64,000 nucleotides of DNA from an uncultured Lachnospiraceae bacterium (GTDB taxonomy: Bacteria; Bacillota; Clostridia; Lachnospirales; Lachnospiraceae), in contig CAJUGD010000001.1 of NCBI GenBank assembly GCA_910586205.1, positions 257,427 to 321,426 of the forward strand, given 5' to 3'. How positions within the stretch are numbered: the first letter of the stretch is position 1; each line of letters starts with the position of its first letter. Made by a program: the position numbers and the translations under genes. The notes under the pieces are model-generated. The model had not been told where the DNA came from, searched no databases, and saw nothing but the letters and a program-made list of their open reading frames with translations. Shown here one piece after another: positions 33,484 to 42,683 of this stretch.

Positions 33484-35796
33484 ATGAGAGAACAGAAGAC
33501 GAAAGGCATAAAAGCTTCAATAATTCTCATTGCCATTGCGCTTGTGTATTCTGCGGTGAATGTAATCGGGAAAGGGGTATTGTCCTGGCACATTGTTCAG
33601 AAGGAATACCGGCTCATGATGGCAGAGGTGTGCTTTCTGTGGCTGGCGCTGTTTCTGCTTTTTGTCAAAAACATGGCCTGGAGCCGGCGTACAGTCGGCA
33701 TCACGGTTCTTAGTGCGGTTTTTGCCTGGCTTCACATGATATTTCTTCCCATTCTGTTTACGGGCTGCTATGTTTTATACTTGGTTTTTCTGGGAAAGTG
33801 GCTGAAGGGCTCCCGGCGAAGACCGGCAGGACTTTGCTGGGATTTCTTTTTAGGGTCAGCAGCAACAATTTTTATTTTTTGTGTTTTGTCCTTGGCAGGA
33901 GCCGGCAGTATTGGGATGCTGCGCATTTGGGTATTGGTCAGCGGGGCTGCGCTGTTTGGATGTTGGATTAAAAGGCATTGGTCAGATATTAAGAAGCTTG
34001 CTTTCCTGTTTGCTTCGTCGGACAAAAAGACAGCCATGTCTTTGGTTTCTGCTGCCATGACGGCCGGGATCGCGGCTTTGCTGTTTCTTCAGGCGGGCAG
34101 GCTGAATCTGACTGTAGATTTTGACAGTCTGTGGTATGGAGTCCGTTCTCATACCATGTTGGACAGCGGCAGAGGGATCTACGAAAATTTAGGAACTCTG
34201 GGAGTGGTTTATACTTATTCAAAGGGCTGGGAGGTACTGACCCTGCCTTTAGCGGGGCTGCCCTCTTATAGTTTTGTCACGGCCATGAATTTGTGGACAG
34301 CAGGATTTACACTGATGGCATTTTATGAGGCGGCGGCAGTATTTCTGGATAGAAAAAAGGCTTTGTGGGCGCCGTTTCTGGCAGCGTCCGTACCGGGGAT
34401 CATGAATATGTCCGGGACAGCTAAGGCTGATATGATGACATTGTTCTGTCAGATTTTAATGATCCAGACGGTTTTTTGGTATGGGAGAGAAGGAAAGCAG
34501 CAATGGCTTATTTTAGGCGCAGCGGCCGGCTGTGTGAGCCTGGCCATGAAGCCTACGGCAGTGGTGTTTTCCACGGCTGTTGCAGGAATGGCGGTTTTTT
34601 GGATGATGCTGGAGCGGAGCCTGGACCGGGGGCAGAGGCGCCAAGCCGGTCTGGCTGCGGGCTTGAGAGAAGCTTTGGGAGAGAAAAGCCTGTGGGGAAA
34701 GAAGCAGGGATATGACAGGTCTTTCCTGTTTCTGGCATTGTCTATTGGCGCTCTGGCAGGAATATGGGGAAGGACCTTATACCTGGTAGGAGTGCCTGTG
34801 ACCTCTATTTTTTATCAGGTTTTCCAAAAGCTGGGCTTTATGGTAAAGTACCCGTTTTACGCGGCTGGTTTTCCGGCAGCAGGAAGCAAAGGAACAATGG
34901 GAAGCCAGCTTGCATTTGTTGCGGCGCGTGTGTTCCATATTCTTACCAATCCGCAGGGAGATGATATGGCTCATGTGATCATTGCATGGGGAGGCGTTTT
35001 GCCTTTGGCATTACTCATAGTGCTTTTATTTTTGCGGGCAAAGGGAAGAAAAGAGGAAAATACACAAAAGGCGCTGAGATTTCTTTTTCCTTTGCTGGCT
35101 GCTTTGCTGCTGATTGATCTGGTAAGTCTGTATTCTCTTTCTCAGATTGACGGCAATTACTATATGCTGACATATGGCGTACTTATTCTGACCGTTTGTA
35201 TTGGACTGAATGGGCATAGCCGGTCATATTGGCAGGCAGCGGCAGCAGCGCTTCTTCCCGTTTGGTTTTATGGAGTGATCCTATGCGGTTTGACTAACTG
35301 GGCATGGGCTTTGGGAAACGGAGCGCTTCATCCGGTGAATCGGGGATATTATCCTCATTTACAGGTGGAGAGAGAAAAGCGGGCAGCCCAGGGAAGCGCT
35401 GCCATATGGGATATTTTTGCAGAAGATCCCAAAAACAGAGTGATTGCGTTGGGGGAGCATCCGGGAGTGCTGTCTTTTCCCTGTTGGGTTCAGTCCTATG
35501 TGGATATTTCTGGATATTGGGGGAACCCTGATGTGGTGGCGGATGCACCTGGATTTTTCCGGTATTTACAGTATGCGGATGTGGATTATCTGTATATGGA
35601 AAAGGAGTATGTGGATACCAGCGTGAGAATTTACCAGATCATAAGAAATCTGATTCAGGAAGGACGGCTGTGTGATGTGCGGGATGAGAACGGAAATCTG
35701 GTTTTAAGTGTCTGCAGACATGGCACAGGACATACAAAGGGGGAAGCAGCGCAGAATTTGTGCGTGTTTGATGAAAAATATATTCAGCATCCTTAA
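33484..35796 (+). CDS. Polytopic membrane protein, GT-C-type glycosyltransferase candidate
   Basis: 770 residues with about a dozen hydrophobic helices in the first two thirds (for example ASIILIAIALVYSAVNVIG and AALLFLQAGRL). After one of the early helices comes LTVDFDSLWYGVRSHTML, an acidic loop in the position where GT-C enzymes keep the catalytic Asp. A soluble C-terminal region follows the last helix. Likely uses a lipid-linked sugar on the outer face. No exact family recognised. RBS GGTGATGG is weak, and the start could also be 33526. Confidence 0.6.
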   Translation: MREQKTKGIKASIILIAIALVYSAVNVIGKGVLSWHIVQKEYRLMMAEVCFLWLALFLLFVKNMAWSRRTVGITVLSAVFAWLHMIFLPILFTGCYVLYLVFLGKWLKGSRRRPAGLCWDFFLGSAATIFIFCVLSLAGAGSIGMLRIWVLVSGAALFGCWIKRHWSDIKKLAFLFASSDKKTAMSLVSAAMTAGIAALLFLQAGRLNLTVDFDSLWYGVRSHTMLDSGRGIYENLGTLGVVYTYSKGWEVLTLPLAGLPSYSFVTAMNLWTAGFTLMAFYEAAAVFLDRKKALWAPFLAASVPGIMNMSGTAKADMMTLFCQILMIQTVFWYGREGKQQWLILGAAAGCVSLAMKPTAVVFSTAVAGMAVFWMMLERSLDRGQRRQAGLAAGLREALGEKSLWGKKQGYDRSFLFLALSIGALAGIWGRTLYLVGVPVTSIFYQVFQKLGFMVKYPFYAAGFPAAGSKGTMGSQLAFVAARVFHILTNPQGDDMAHVIIAWGGVLPLALLIVLLFLRAKGRKEENTQKALRFLFPLLAALLLIDLVSLYSLSQIDGNYYMLTYGVLILTVCIGLNGHSRSYWQAAAAALLPVWFYGVILCGLTNWAWALGNGALHPVNRGYYPHLQVEREKRAAQGSAAIWDIFAEDPKNRVIALGEHPGVLSFPCWVQSYVDISGYWGNPDVVADAPGFFRYLQYADVDYLYMEKEYVDTSVRIYQIIRNLIQEGRLCDVRDENGNLVLSVCRHGTGHTKGEAAQNLCVFDEKYIQHP

Positions 35797-35837
35797 ATAG
35801 AATTGTTTAAAGAATAATTTCGGCAGGAGCGCTGAAC

Positions 35838-36043
35838 TTTTACAGTAATCCCTCATGCCGTGTTCTCGCGGCGCCACCATAAATGAAAGAGGGGTTACTG
35901 TAAGCCTCCGGCGGATGCACACAAAATGCCAAAAACGTGCATTTTGGCGCTGTACGGTCAGCGCAGCAAGTGCGCAGACCTACAGCAAGGATTCGAGACT
36001 TTCACAGTAACCCCTCATGCCGCGTTCTCGCGGCGCCACCAGT
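35838..36043 (+). repeat. Composite palindromic extragenic repeat, copy 1
   Basis: A palindromic module whose ends are TTACAGTAATCCCTC (35840-35854) and GAGGGGTTACTGTAA (35889-35903) is followed by a spacer of about 97 bp and the left half of a second module (36001-36043, starting TTCACAGTAACCCCTC). The spacer contains an AAAATGC/GCATTTT hairpin (35923-35945). The same arrangement occurs in reverse orientation at 62510-62739. The truncated right module runs into the ribosome site of the next gene. Confidence 0.85.
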
Positions 36044-36063
36044 AACAACAAGGAGTGAAAAAG

Positions 36064-37893
36064 ATGGAGAAACAGACGAAAACCATGTTAAGATGGAAAA
36101 CAGATCTGATTGTGCTGTTTGTGCTGATAAGCCTTGCCTTTTGGATAAATCAGGGTATGGAAATAAAAGGGCTTTATATGGATGATCTGTATTTGTGGTC
36201 CTGCTATGGAGAGCAGTCCTTTTTCCAATTTGTATTTCCCATAGGCAGTACCCGGTTTCGTTTTTTATATTATCTTTTTGCCTGGTTGGAACTGGCTTTG
36301 ATAGGAAATCATGTCTGGCTGATTGTTCCCATCAATATCCTGTTAAATGTGGGTATTGCTTTTACCTTATATCAGATGGCCCACCGGTTCAGCCATTCAG
36401 CCACTGTCGGGGCTTTAGCTGGAATTGCGTTTCTTTTTTCCCGTATGTCTTACTATCAGATCGGGCAGCTTTACGGATTAATGGAGACAATGGCCACATG
36501 GATGGCCCTGGGAATTTTGTATCAGCTCTGCGAATATCTCAACGGAGAGGGAAGAACAAAGGATTCATGTTTTGTGAGAGCATGTCTTTTGTATGTGGGC
36601 ATCTGTTTTGTTCATGAGCGTTATATGGTGCTGATTCCGCTGTTTTTTCTGGTGCTTTTGTTCCATCGGTCACGGGAAATGAAGCTGTGGCTGTGGCCGT
36701 CTGTCAGCTTTGCATTGGTTCAGGCAGTGCGTCTGGTGAGTATTGGCAGGCTGATGCCGGCAGGAACCGGGGGAACCGATGTGGCAGATACCTGGTCCGT
36801 GGGATCCGTGATTCGTTTTGCCGTCAGCCAGATTGCCTATCTGTTTGGGGTCAATGCAGGGCCGGAGCATTTAAACGGCCAGAATTTCAGGCAGTCGCCG
36901 ATATGGATCCTGGTGATTATAGGAATCGCAGATCTTCTGCTGGCAGCGTTCATAGCGGCTTTTATCATAAGCCTTGTGCGGCATCAGGTAACACGGCCTC
37001 GGATCTTTCAGACCTGTTTTTTATTTGTCGGTTTTATCGGAGGATGTATTGCCTGCTCAAGTGTGACCATACGTGTTGAGATGCGGTGGGTCTATGTATC
37101 CTATGGGGCGGCTTTGCTTTTCCTGTCCTGGATGTATGGGGTTATGACAGAGCTTTTGATGAAAAAGGGGATGCTGCTTCATGCGGTGCCGTATCTGGCT
37201 TTGATTGCTGCCTATGTGGTTTTGATGGCGCCAGCAGAGCTTTATTACCGGCAGATGTATCCCAACCTTTATTATTGGCCAAACCAGCAGAGGTATAATT
37301 CTCTGGCAGAGGAGACCTATGGAACTTACGGAGATAAGATTTTCGGAAAGACCATTTATATAGTGGGAAATCAGTATGAAATGAGTGATTTTACTGCAAA
37401 TACATTTTTTAAAGTGTATGATAAGGAGCGAAAGGCGGAAAATACGCAGGTAGTTCATATTGAGGATATTTGGGAGGCTGGAATTGTTACCGAGGATATG
37501 CTGATTCTTCAGGAGGAGCCGGAATTTGACCGGTTTCAGGATATTACAGAGACAGTCCGGAATATCCGGTGCAAGGGTGTTTATGGATATTATCGGGACG
37601 GGTGGATAGATGAGCGGGCAGAGATTCGGGTAATGGCCGGAGAGACGGGCAAGATTGAGCTGAGTTTTCTGTATCCCAGGGAATTAAAGCCGGATCAATG
37701 GCTGACAATCTACGTTAATGGGGATCCGGTTCAATATCTGGAGTTTGATGAGAATCAGAAGGTTGTGGAGGTGCAGGCTCTGCCGTTTGAGAGGGTCAGG
37801 CTGGAGATTGAGACGAATTTTTATGTAGAGGATGCCCAAGAGCAGCGGGGAGAGAACAGGCTGGCAGTATTGCTGGGCTTAAAGGCGGATTGA
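36064..37893 (+). CDS. Polytopic membrane protein, GT-C-like
   Basis: 609 residues. There are about ten membrane segments (LIVLFVLISLAFWINQGM first). GLYMDDLYLWSCYGEQSF right after helix 1 places paired Asp residues where GT-C transferases hold the catalytic base. The last 170 residues are soluble with a beta-rich end. Start at ATG 36064, with AAGGAG 9 nt upstream; GTG 36055 is too close to it. Likely a membrane sugar transferase decorating the glycan. Family not recognised. Confidence 0.6.
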   Translation: MEKQTKTMLRWKTDLIVLFVLISLAFWINQGMEIKGLYMDDLYLWSCYGEQSFFQFVFPIGSTRFRFLYYLFAWLELALIGNHVWLIVPINILLNVGIAFTLYQMAHRFSHSATVGALAGIAFLFSRMSYYQIGQLYGLMETMATWMALGILYQLCEYLNGEGRTKDSCFVRACLLYVGICFVHERYMVLIPLFFLVLLFHRSREMKLWLWPSVSFALVQAVRLVSIGRLMPAGTGGTDVADTWSVGSVIRFAVSQIAYLFGVNAGPEHLNGQNFRQSPIWILVIIGIADLLLAAFIAAFIISLVRHQVTRPRIFQTCFLFVGFIGGCIACSSVTIRVEMRWVYVSYGAALLFLSWMYGVMTELLMKKGMLLHAVPYLALIAAYVVLMAPAELYYRQMYPNLYYWPNQQRYNSLAEETYGTYGDKIFGKTIYIVGNQYEMSDFTANTFFKVYDKERKAENTQVVHIEDIWEAGIVTEDMLILQEEPEFDRFQDITETVRNIRCKGVYGYYRDGWIDERAEIRVMAGETGKIELSFLYPRELKPDQWLTIYVNGDPVQYLEFDENQKVVEVQALPFERVRLEIETNFYVEDAQEQRGENRLAVLLGLKAD

Positions 37894-37920
37894 CGAAACA
37901 GTTGAAGAAAGAGGAAATCT

Positions 37921-39369
37921 GTGTTATTATCACGGAAAATGAAGATGATGGATAAGATTGATGGTCAGGCCAGACAAAGGCTGGTGTATTATGGCGTACC
38001 TCTTTTGGGAGTGCTTTTGTGTCTTTGGTATGTAAAAGAGGCCACATGTGATATTGTATATACAGACTATATTCGTCTGGTAAATACGTATTTGCCGGAT
38101 GTGTGGAATCCGGAGAAATTTTTTGTGCCGGATGTGCTGACACGGATTCCGGTAAATTATTTAAGCAGGATTATCAATGTGACCTTTTTTGGATACAGTA
38201 CAACCTTTGATATGGTTTTGGGAATTTTGGGGTTGGGGCTTTCCGGGCTGATTCTTGGAATGTACTGTCGGGACCAAAATGTAGGGACAGGCTGGTTTGT
38301 GTTTTTAATGTTTCTTTTGTTTGGACTGAATAAATGGGAAATGATGACCAATGGAACCGGCTGGGCACATTTTCTGGCTTTTGCCGGGTTCTATGGATAT
38401 TATAGGATTTTTGACCGGGTGCTTTACGGAAAAGGAAAGAAATGTGACTCATGGCTGCTTTTGACAATGCCTGCGGTGATTACATTGGGAGTGGCAGGAC
38501 CTTATTGTGCGGTGTACTCTGTGGTGGTGTTTTTGTCCTGCGGAGCGGCATGGCTCAAGAACCGGCAGGAAAAAGGCAGGAATGGGAAGCTGTGGGGACT
38601 GGTTTTTGTCTGTACCCTGATTCCTCTGCTGCTTTACATGTGGAGCAATTCTTATGCAGTGGAGGACCATGCGGGGGCAGTGGATGTAGGACTGGCAGAG
38701 CTTCTGCTTACAGCTCCGAGATTTTTTGTCCGGTTTGTGCTGAAGTCTCTGGCATCCATGCTTGTGGGGGGAGAGACCATTACAGGGTGGATTGAAAGCG
38801 GGAAGATTCATGACAGCATGGTATATGGCATGGGACTGACAGCAGCGGCTGGTTATCTGGCGGCTTTTTGGCTGAATTTTCGGTTTCATCTGTATAAAAG
38901 GACCTTGCTTCCCTTGATGCTTCTTTTTTCAGGAGTAGGAAACCATGGGATTGTGTTGATTTCCCGGTTTATTTTTGTTAATGAGAATTACGGGATGAGT
39001 TCCCGCTATGCACTTCAGTATCAGGCCGGAATCTTGGGAATTATCCTGACTTTTGCCATGACCTGGAGGGCATGGAAGAAAAACGGATGGGAAAAGAGAT
39101 TTTTTAAGACAGCGGCCGCTGTGTTTTGCCTCATACTGTTTGCAGGGCATGGATATACAGATTATGTGGAGGCGAAAAAAGCTCCGGACAGGGAAGCGTA
39201 TGGGAGGCGGATTGAAGCGATTGCAGTTCAGTTTGAAGCAGTGGAGGATGATGTACTGCGGGAGAATTTTGACTACAGGCGGAGCCGGCCGGACAGCGGA
39301 GCCAAGGTGCGCAGCGCTTTGACGATTTTAAAGGATAACGGATGGAATGTGTTTGGCAGACAGCAGTGA
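37921..39369 (+). CDS. Polytopic membrane protein of the glycan cluster
   Basis: 482 residues with about ten hydrophobic helices. YYGVPLLGVLLCLWYV is the first, followed by an extracellular loop VYTDYIRLVNTYLPDVWNPE resembling the acidic first loop of GT-C enzymes. AGAGGA precedes GTG 37921; ATG 37939 is an alternative. It follows the preceding membrane protein by 27 nt. Together the three membrane proteins may add side sugars or phosphosubstituents. Specific function unknown. Confidence 0.55.
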   Translation: MLLSRKMKMMDKIDGQARQRLVYYGVPLLGVLLCLWYVKEATCDIVYTDYIRLVNTYLPDVWNPEKFFVPDVLTRIPVNYLSRIINVTFFGYSTTFDMVLGILGLGLSGLILGMYCRDQNVGTGWFVFLMFLLFGLNKWEMMTNGTGWAHFLAFAGFYGYYRIFDRVLYGKGKKCDSWLLLTMPAVITLGVAGPYCAVYSVVVFLSCGAAWLKNRQEKGRNGKLWGLVFVCTLIPLLLYMWSNSYAVEDHAGAVDVGLAELLLTAPRFFVRFVLKSLASMLVGGETITGWIESGKIHDSMVYGMGLTAAAGYLAAFWLNFRFHLYKRTLLPLMLLFSGVGNHGIVLISRFIFVNENYGMSSRYALQYQAGILGIILTFAMTWRAWKKNGWEKRFFKTAAAVFCLILFAGHGYTDYVEAKKAPDREAYGRRIEAIAVQFEAVEDDVLRENFDYRRSRPDSGAKVRSALTILKDNGWNVFGRQQ

Positions 39370-39390
39370 GAACATAAAGGAGAACAAGTG

Positions 39391-40167
39391 ATGAAGGTAG
39401 TCATTTTGGCAGGGGGACTGGGGACAAGGATCAGTGAGGAGAGCCATTTAAAGCCAAAGCCCATGATTGAGATTGGGGGCCGTCCTATATTGTGGCATAT
39501 TATGAAGTATTATTCGGAATTTGGATTTCATGATTTTATTATTTGTCTTGGGTATAAGCAGTACGTGGTGAAGGAGTTTTTTTCGGATTATTTTCTTCAT
39601 ATGTCAGATGTAACATTTGATCTGGCCAACAACAGCATGGAGGTACACAACAATTACTCTGAGCCCTGGCGGGTCACGCTGGTGGATACAGGGCTTCACA
39701 CCATGACCGGCGGGCGGGTAAAGAGGATTCAGCCTTATATTGGGGAGGAAACCTTTATGCTGACTTATGGGGATGCAGTCTGCACGGTGGATTTGGATGC
39801 GCTGGTCAGCTTCCACAGACAGCATGGGAAGATTGCTACATTAACTACCGTGAATATCGGACAGCAGAAGGGAGTGCTGGACATTGGACCAGATCATGTG
39901 ATTCGGTCTTTCCGGGAAAAATCTTCTACAGACGGGGCGGTGATCAATGGCGGCTTTATGATGATGAACCCGGAGATTTTTGACTATCTGAAAGATGATG
40001 CCACAGTATTTGAGAAGGAACCTATGGAGCGTTTGGTCTCTGAAGGACAGCTTATGTCCTTTTTCCATGACGGATTCTGGCAGTGCATGGATACCCAGAG
40101 GGAGATGCAGCTATTGGAAAAAATGTGGCAGTCAGGGAGAGCGCCCTGGAAGGTGTGGCCAACATAA
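39391..40167 (+). CDS. rfbF: Glucose-1-phosphate cytidylyltransferase
   Basis: 258 residues. The N-terminus VVILAGGLGTRISEESHLKP with PKPMIEIGG is diagnostic of RfbF-type CDP-glucose pyrophosphorylases. TLVDTGLHTMTGGRVKRI and the metal-binding TYGDAVCTVDLD follow. It converts glucose 1-phosphate plus CTP to CDP-glucose, step one towards 3,6-dideoxyhexoses. AAAGGAG lies before the GTG-ATG pair; ATG 39391 is taken as start. Confidence 0.95.
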   Translation: MKVVILAGGLGTRISEESHLKPKPMIEIGGRPILWHIMKYYSEFGFHDFIICLGYKQYVVKEFFSDYFLHMSDVTFDLANNSMEVHNNYSEPWRVTLVDTGLHTMTGGRVKRIQPYIGEETFMLTYGDAVCTVDLDALVSFHRQHGKIATLTTVNIGQQKGVLDIGPDHVIRSFREKSSTDGAVINGGFMMMNPEIFDYLKDDATVFEKEPMERLVSEGQLMSFFHDGFWQCMDTQREMQLLEKMWQSGRAPWKVWPT

Positions 40168-40255
40168 AGACCGTGAAGAAAGGCAGGCACCGCGTACCAC
40201 CTATATGAGAAAAAATGATAAGGAATAAAAATAGCAGGAGACAAGGAGCAGATAT

Positions 40256-41311
40256 ATGTATAATCTGGAAGTATGCAGGCAATTTTATGAGGGGAAGCGG
40301 GTACTGGTGACAGGCCATACTGGATTTAAGGGCAGTTGGCTGTGCCGCATTCTGACACTGGCCGGAGCAGAGGTAACAGGATACTCTCTGGAGCCGCCTA
40401 CAGAGCCGGCTCTTTTCCGGATAGCCGGACTGGAGGATAACATGGACTCTGTGATCGGAGATATTCGGGATCTGGAACATTTAAGACAGGTGTTTGACAA
40501 AGTCCGGCCGGAGCTGGTGATTCATCTGGCGGCACAGCCCATTGTGAGGGATTCCTATGAGGCGCCGGTGTATACCTATGAAACCAATGTAATGGGGACC
40601 GTAAACCTGTTGGAATGTGTGCGGATGTGTTCTTCGGTCCGTTCTGTGCTTAATGTGACTACGGATAAGGTCTATGAGAACCGGGAGTGGGAATATGGAT
40701 ATCGGGAATGTGATCCTTTAGATGGGTATGATCCCTACTCTAACAGTAAGTCCTGTTCGGAGCTGGTGACACACAGTTATCGAAAATCCTTCTTTGACAA
40801 GGGGGGATGTGCAGTGTCCACGGCACGGGCAGGTAATGTGATCGGAGGCGGTGATTTTGCCAATGATCGGATTATTCCGGATTGTGTACGGGCAGCGGCA
40901 GCAGGAAAGGAGATTGTGGTCAGGAATCCTTATGCCACCCGCCCTTTCCAGCATGTGTTAGAGCCGCTTTTTGTGTATTTGGAGATTATGCAGAGGCAGT
41001 ATGAGGATGTAAAATATCAAGGATATTATAATGTGGGGCCTGACGATGGGGACTGTGTGACGACCGGAGAGCTGACTACATTATTTTGTGAGATTTGGGG
41101 AGACGGGGCAAAGTGGATCAGCCGCCACGACGGAGGCCCTCATGAGGCGAATTTTTTGAAGCTGGATTGTTCTAAGATTAAGAAGGTGTTCGGGTGGCAT
41201 CCCCGGTGGAGGATCCGTGAGGCGTTGGAGCTGACCGCAGAGTGGTCAAAGGCATATCTTTCCGGGCAGGATATGGTTCGGGTAATGGATCGGCAGATAG
41301 GAAGCTATTAA
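40256..41311 (+). CDS. rfbG: CDP-glucose 4,6-dehydratase
   Basis: A 351-residue extended SDR enzyme: VLVTGHTGFKGSWL is the NAD-binding Gly motif, VTTDKVYEN the Ser/Thr-Asp site and YDPYSNSKSCSEL the YxxxK catalytic pair. It makes CDP-4-keto-6-deoxyglucose from the RfbF product. RBS AAGGAG. Positioned between rfbF and rfbH as in Salmonella and Yersinia O-antigen clusters. Confidence 0.95.
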   Translation: MYNLEVCRQFYEGKRVLVTGHTGFKGSWLCRILTLAGAEVTGYSLEPPTEPALFRIAGLEDNMDSVIGDIRDLEHLRQVFDKVRPELVIHLAAQPIVRDSYEAPVYTYETNVMGTVNLLECVRMCSSVRSVLNVTTDKVYENREWEYGYRECDPLDGYDPYSNSKSCSELVTHSYRKSFFDKGGCAVSTARAGNVIGGGDFANDRIIPDCVRAAAAGKEIVVRNPYATRPFQHVLEPLFVYLEIMQRQYEDVKYQGYYNVGPDDGDCVTTGELTTLFCEIWGDGAKWISRHDGGPHEANFLKLDCSKIKKVFGWHPRWRIREALELTAEWSKAYLSGQDMVRVMDRQIGSY

Positions 41312-41345
41312 AAAAGGTTCCTGATGAAGAAAGGAGACAAGTCTG

Positions 41346-42683
41346 ATGGAAAAGGCACAGCAGCAGGCCAGGGAAGAAATCCTGGGATTGGTGGCAGAAT
41401 ATTGTCAAAAGTACCACTTGGAAAATAAGAAAGAGTATGAACCTGGTGACAGGATTCCTTATGCGTCCCGGGTGTATGATGCCAAGGAAATGGTGAACCT
41501 GGTTGACAGTGCACTTGAGTTTTGGCTGACATCAGGGCGGTATACGGAAGAATTTGAGGAAAAGTTTGCCCAGTATTTAGGCGTGCGGTATTGCTCCCTG
41601 GTAAATTCCGGATCTTCGGCCAATCTTTTGGCTTTTATGGCTCTGACCTCTCCTCTTTTGGGAGAGAGGCAAATAAAGCGGGGAGACGAGATCATCACTG
41701 TGGCAGCAGGGTTTCCCACCACAGTCACTCCCATGATTCAGTATGGCGCTGTACCGGTATTTGTGGATGTGACGATCCCGCAGTACAATATAGATGTGAC
41801 ACTGTTGGAGAAAGCTTATTCGAAACGCACCAAGGCAGTGATGATTGCCCATACTTTAGGGAATCCTTTTGATTTGAAGGCCGTGAAGGACTTTTGTGAT
41901 CACCATGGCTTGTGGCTGGTTGAGGATAATTGCGATGCTTTGGGAAGCAGATATACCCTGGATGGAAAGGAAAAGCTCACAGGAACCGTAGGAGATATAG
42001 GCACATCCAGCTTTTATCCCCCTCATCACATGACCATGGGAGAGGGAGGGGCAGTGTATACAGACACCCCTCTTTTGAACAAGATTATACGTTCTTTCCG
42101 GGATTGGGGGAGAGACTGTTCTTGTCCGGCCGGAAAAGACGATACCTGCGGCCATCGCTTTGACCGCCAGTATGGAGAGCTGCCTATGGGATATGACCAT
42201 AAATATGTGTATTCTCATTTTGGCTATAATCTTAAGGCAACAGACATGCAGGCAGCGGTAGGCTGTGCCCAGCTAGAGAAATTTCCCGGTTTTGTAGAAC
42301 GCCGCCGCCATAATTTTGACCGTCTAAAAAAAGCCCTTGGGGACCTTTCCGACAAGCTGATTCTGCCCGAACCATGTGCCGGTTCCAAGCCAAGTTGGTT
42401 TGGATTTCTGATCACCTGCCGGGAAGGGGTGGACAGAAACAAGACAGTACAATATATAGAAGAACATGGGATTCAGACCCGGATGCTGTTTGCAGGCAAT
42501 CTGACCCGCCATCCATGCTTTGATTCCATGCGCATGGCAGGAAGCGGATATCGGGTTGTGGGAGATTTAAGCATAACCGATCGGATTATGAGAGATACCT
42601 TTTGGGTAGGATTGTATCCGGGAATGACAGACGCTATGATTGATGCCATGGCACAGGTGATTCATGAGGCGGTGGAGAGATGA
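41346..42683 (+). CDS. rfbH: CDP-4-keto-6-deoxyglucose 3-dehydrase (E1)
   Basis: A 445-residue PMP/PLP-fold enzyme. In place of the Schiff-base Lys of aminotransferases it has His (SSFYPPHHMTMGEGG, His 227/228), the hallmark of the E1 dehydrase. It also keeps the E1 iron-sulfur motif C-x-C-x7-C (C258, C260, C268). It therefore performs radical C3 deoxygenation, which needs an E3 reductase (RfbI/AscD). No such reductase gene is in this window. The product would be a CDP-3,6-dideoxy-4-ketohexose, but the final reductase is also absent. The stop overlaps the licD start. Confidence 0.94.
   Translation: MEKAQQQAREEILGLVAEYCQKYHLENKKEYEPGDRIPYASRVYDAKEMVNLVDSALEFWLTSGRYTEEFEEKFAQYLGVRYCSLVNSGSSANLLAFMALTSPLLGERQIKRGDEIITVAAGFPTTVTPMIQYGAVPVFVDVTIPQYNIDVTLLEKAYSKRTKAVMIAHTLGNPFDLKAVKDFCDHHGLWLVEDNCDALGSRYTLDGKEKLTGTVGDIGTSSFYPPHHMTMGEGGAVYTDTPLLNKIIRSFRDWGRDCSCPAGKDDTCGHRFDRQYGELPMGYDHKYVYSHFGYNLKATDMQAAVGCAQLEKFPGFVERRRHNFDRLKKALGDLSDKLILPEPCAGSKPSWFGFLITCREGVDRNKTVQYIEEHGIQTRMLFAGNLTRHPCFDSMRMAGSGYRVVGDLSITDRIMRDTFWVGLYPGMTDAMIDAMAQVIHEAVER

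Noticed and set aside
35937..36185. Plus-strand open frame resembling one on the minus strand at 62532-62723
   Set aside because: The shared peptide comes from the non-coding palindromic repeat present at both places, not from a gene.
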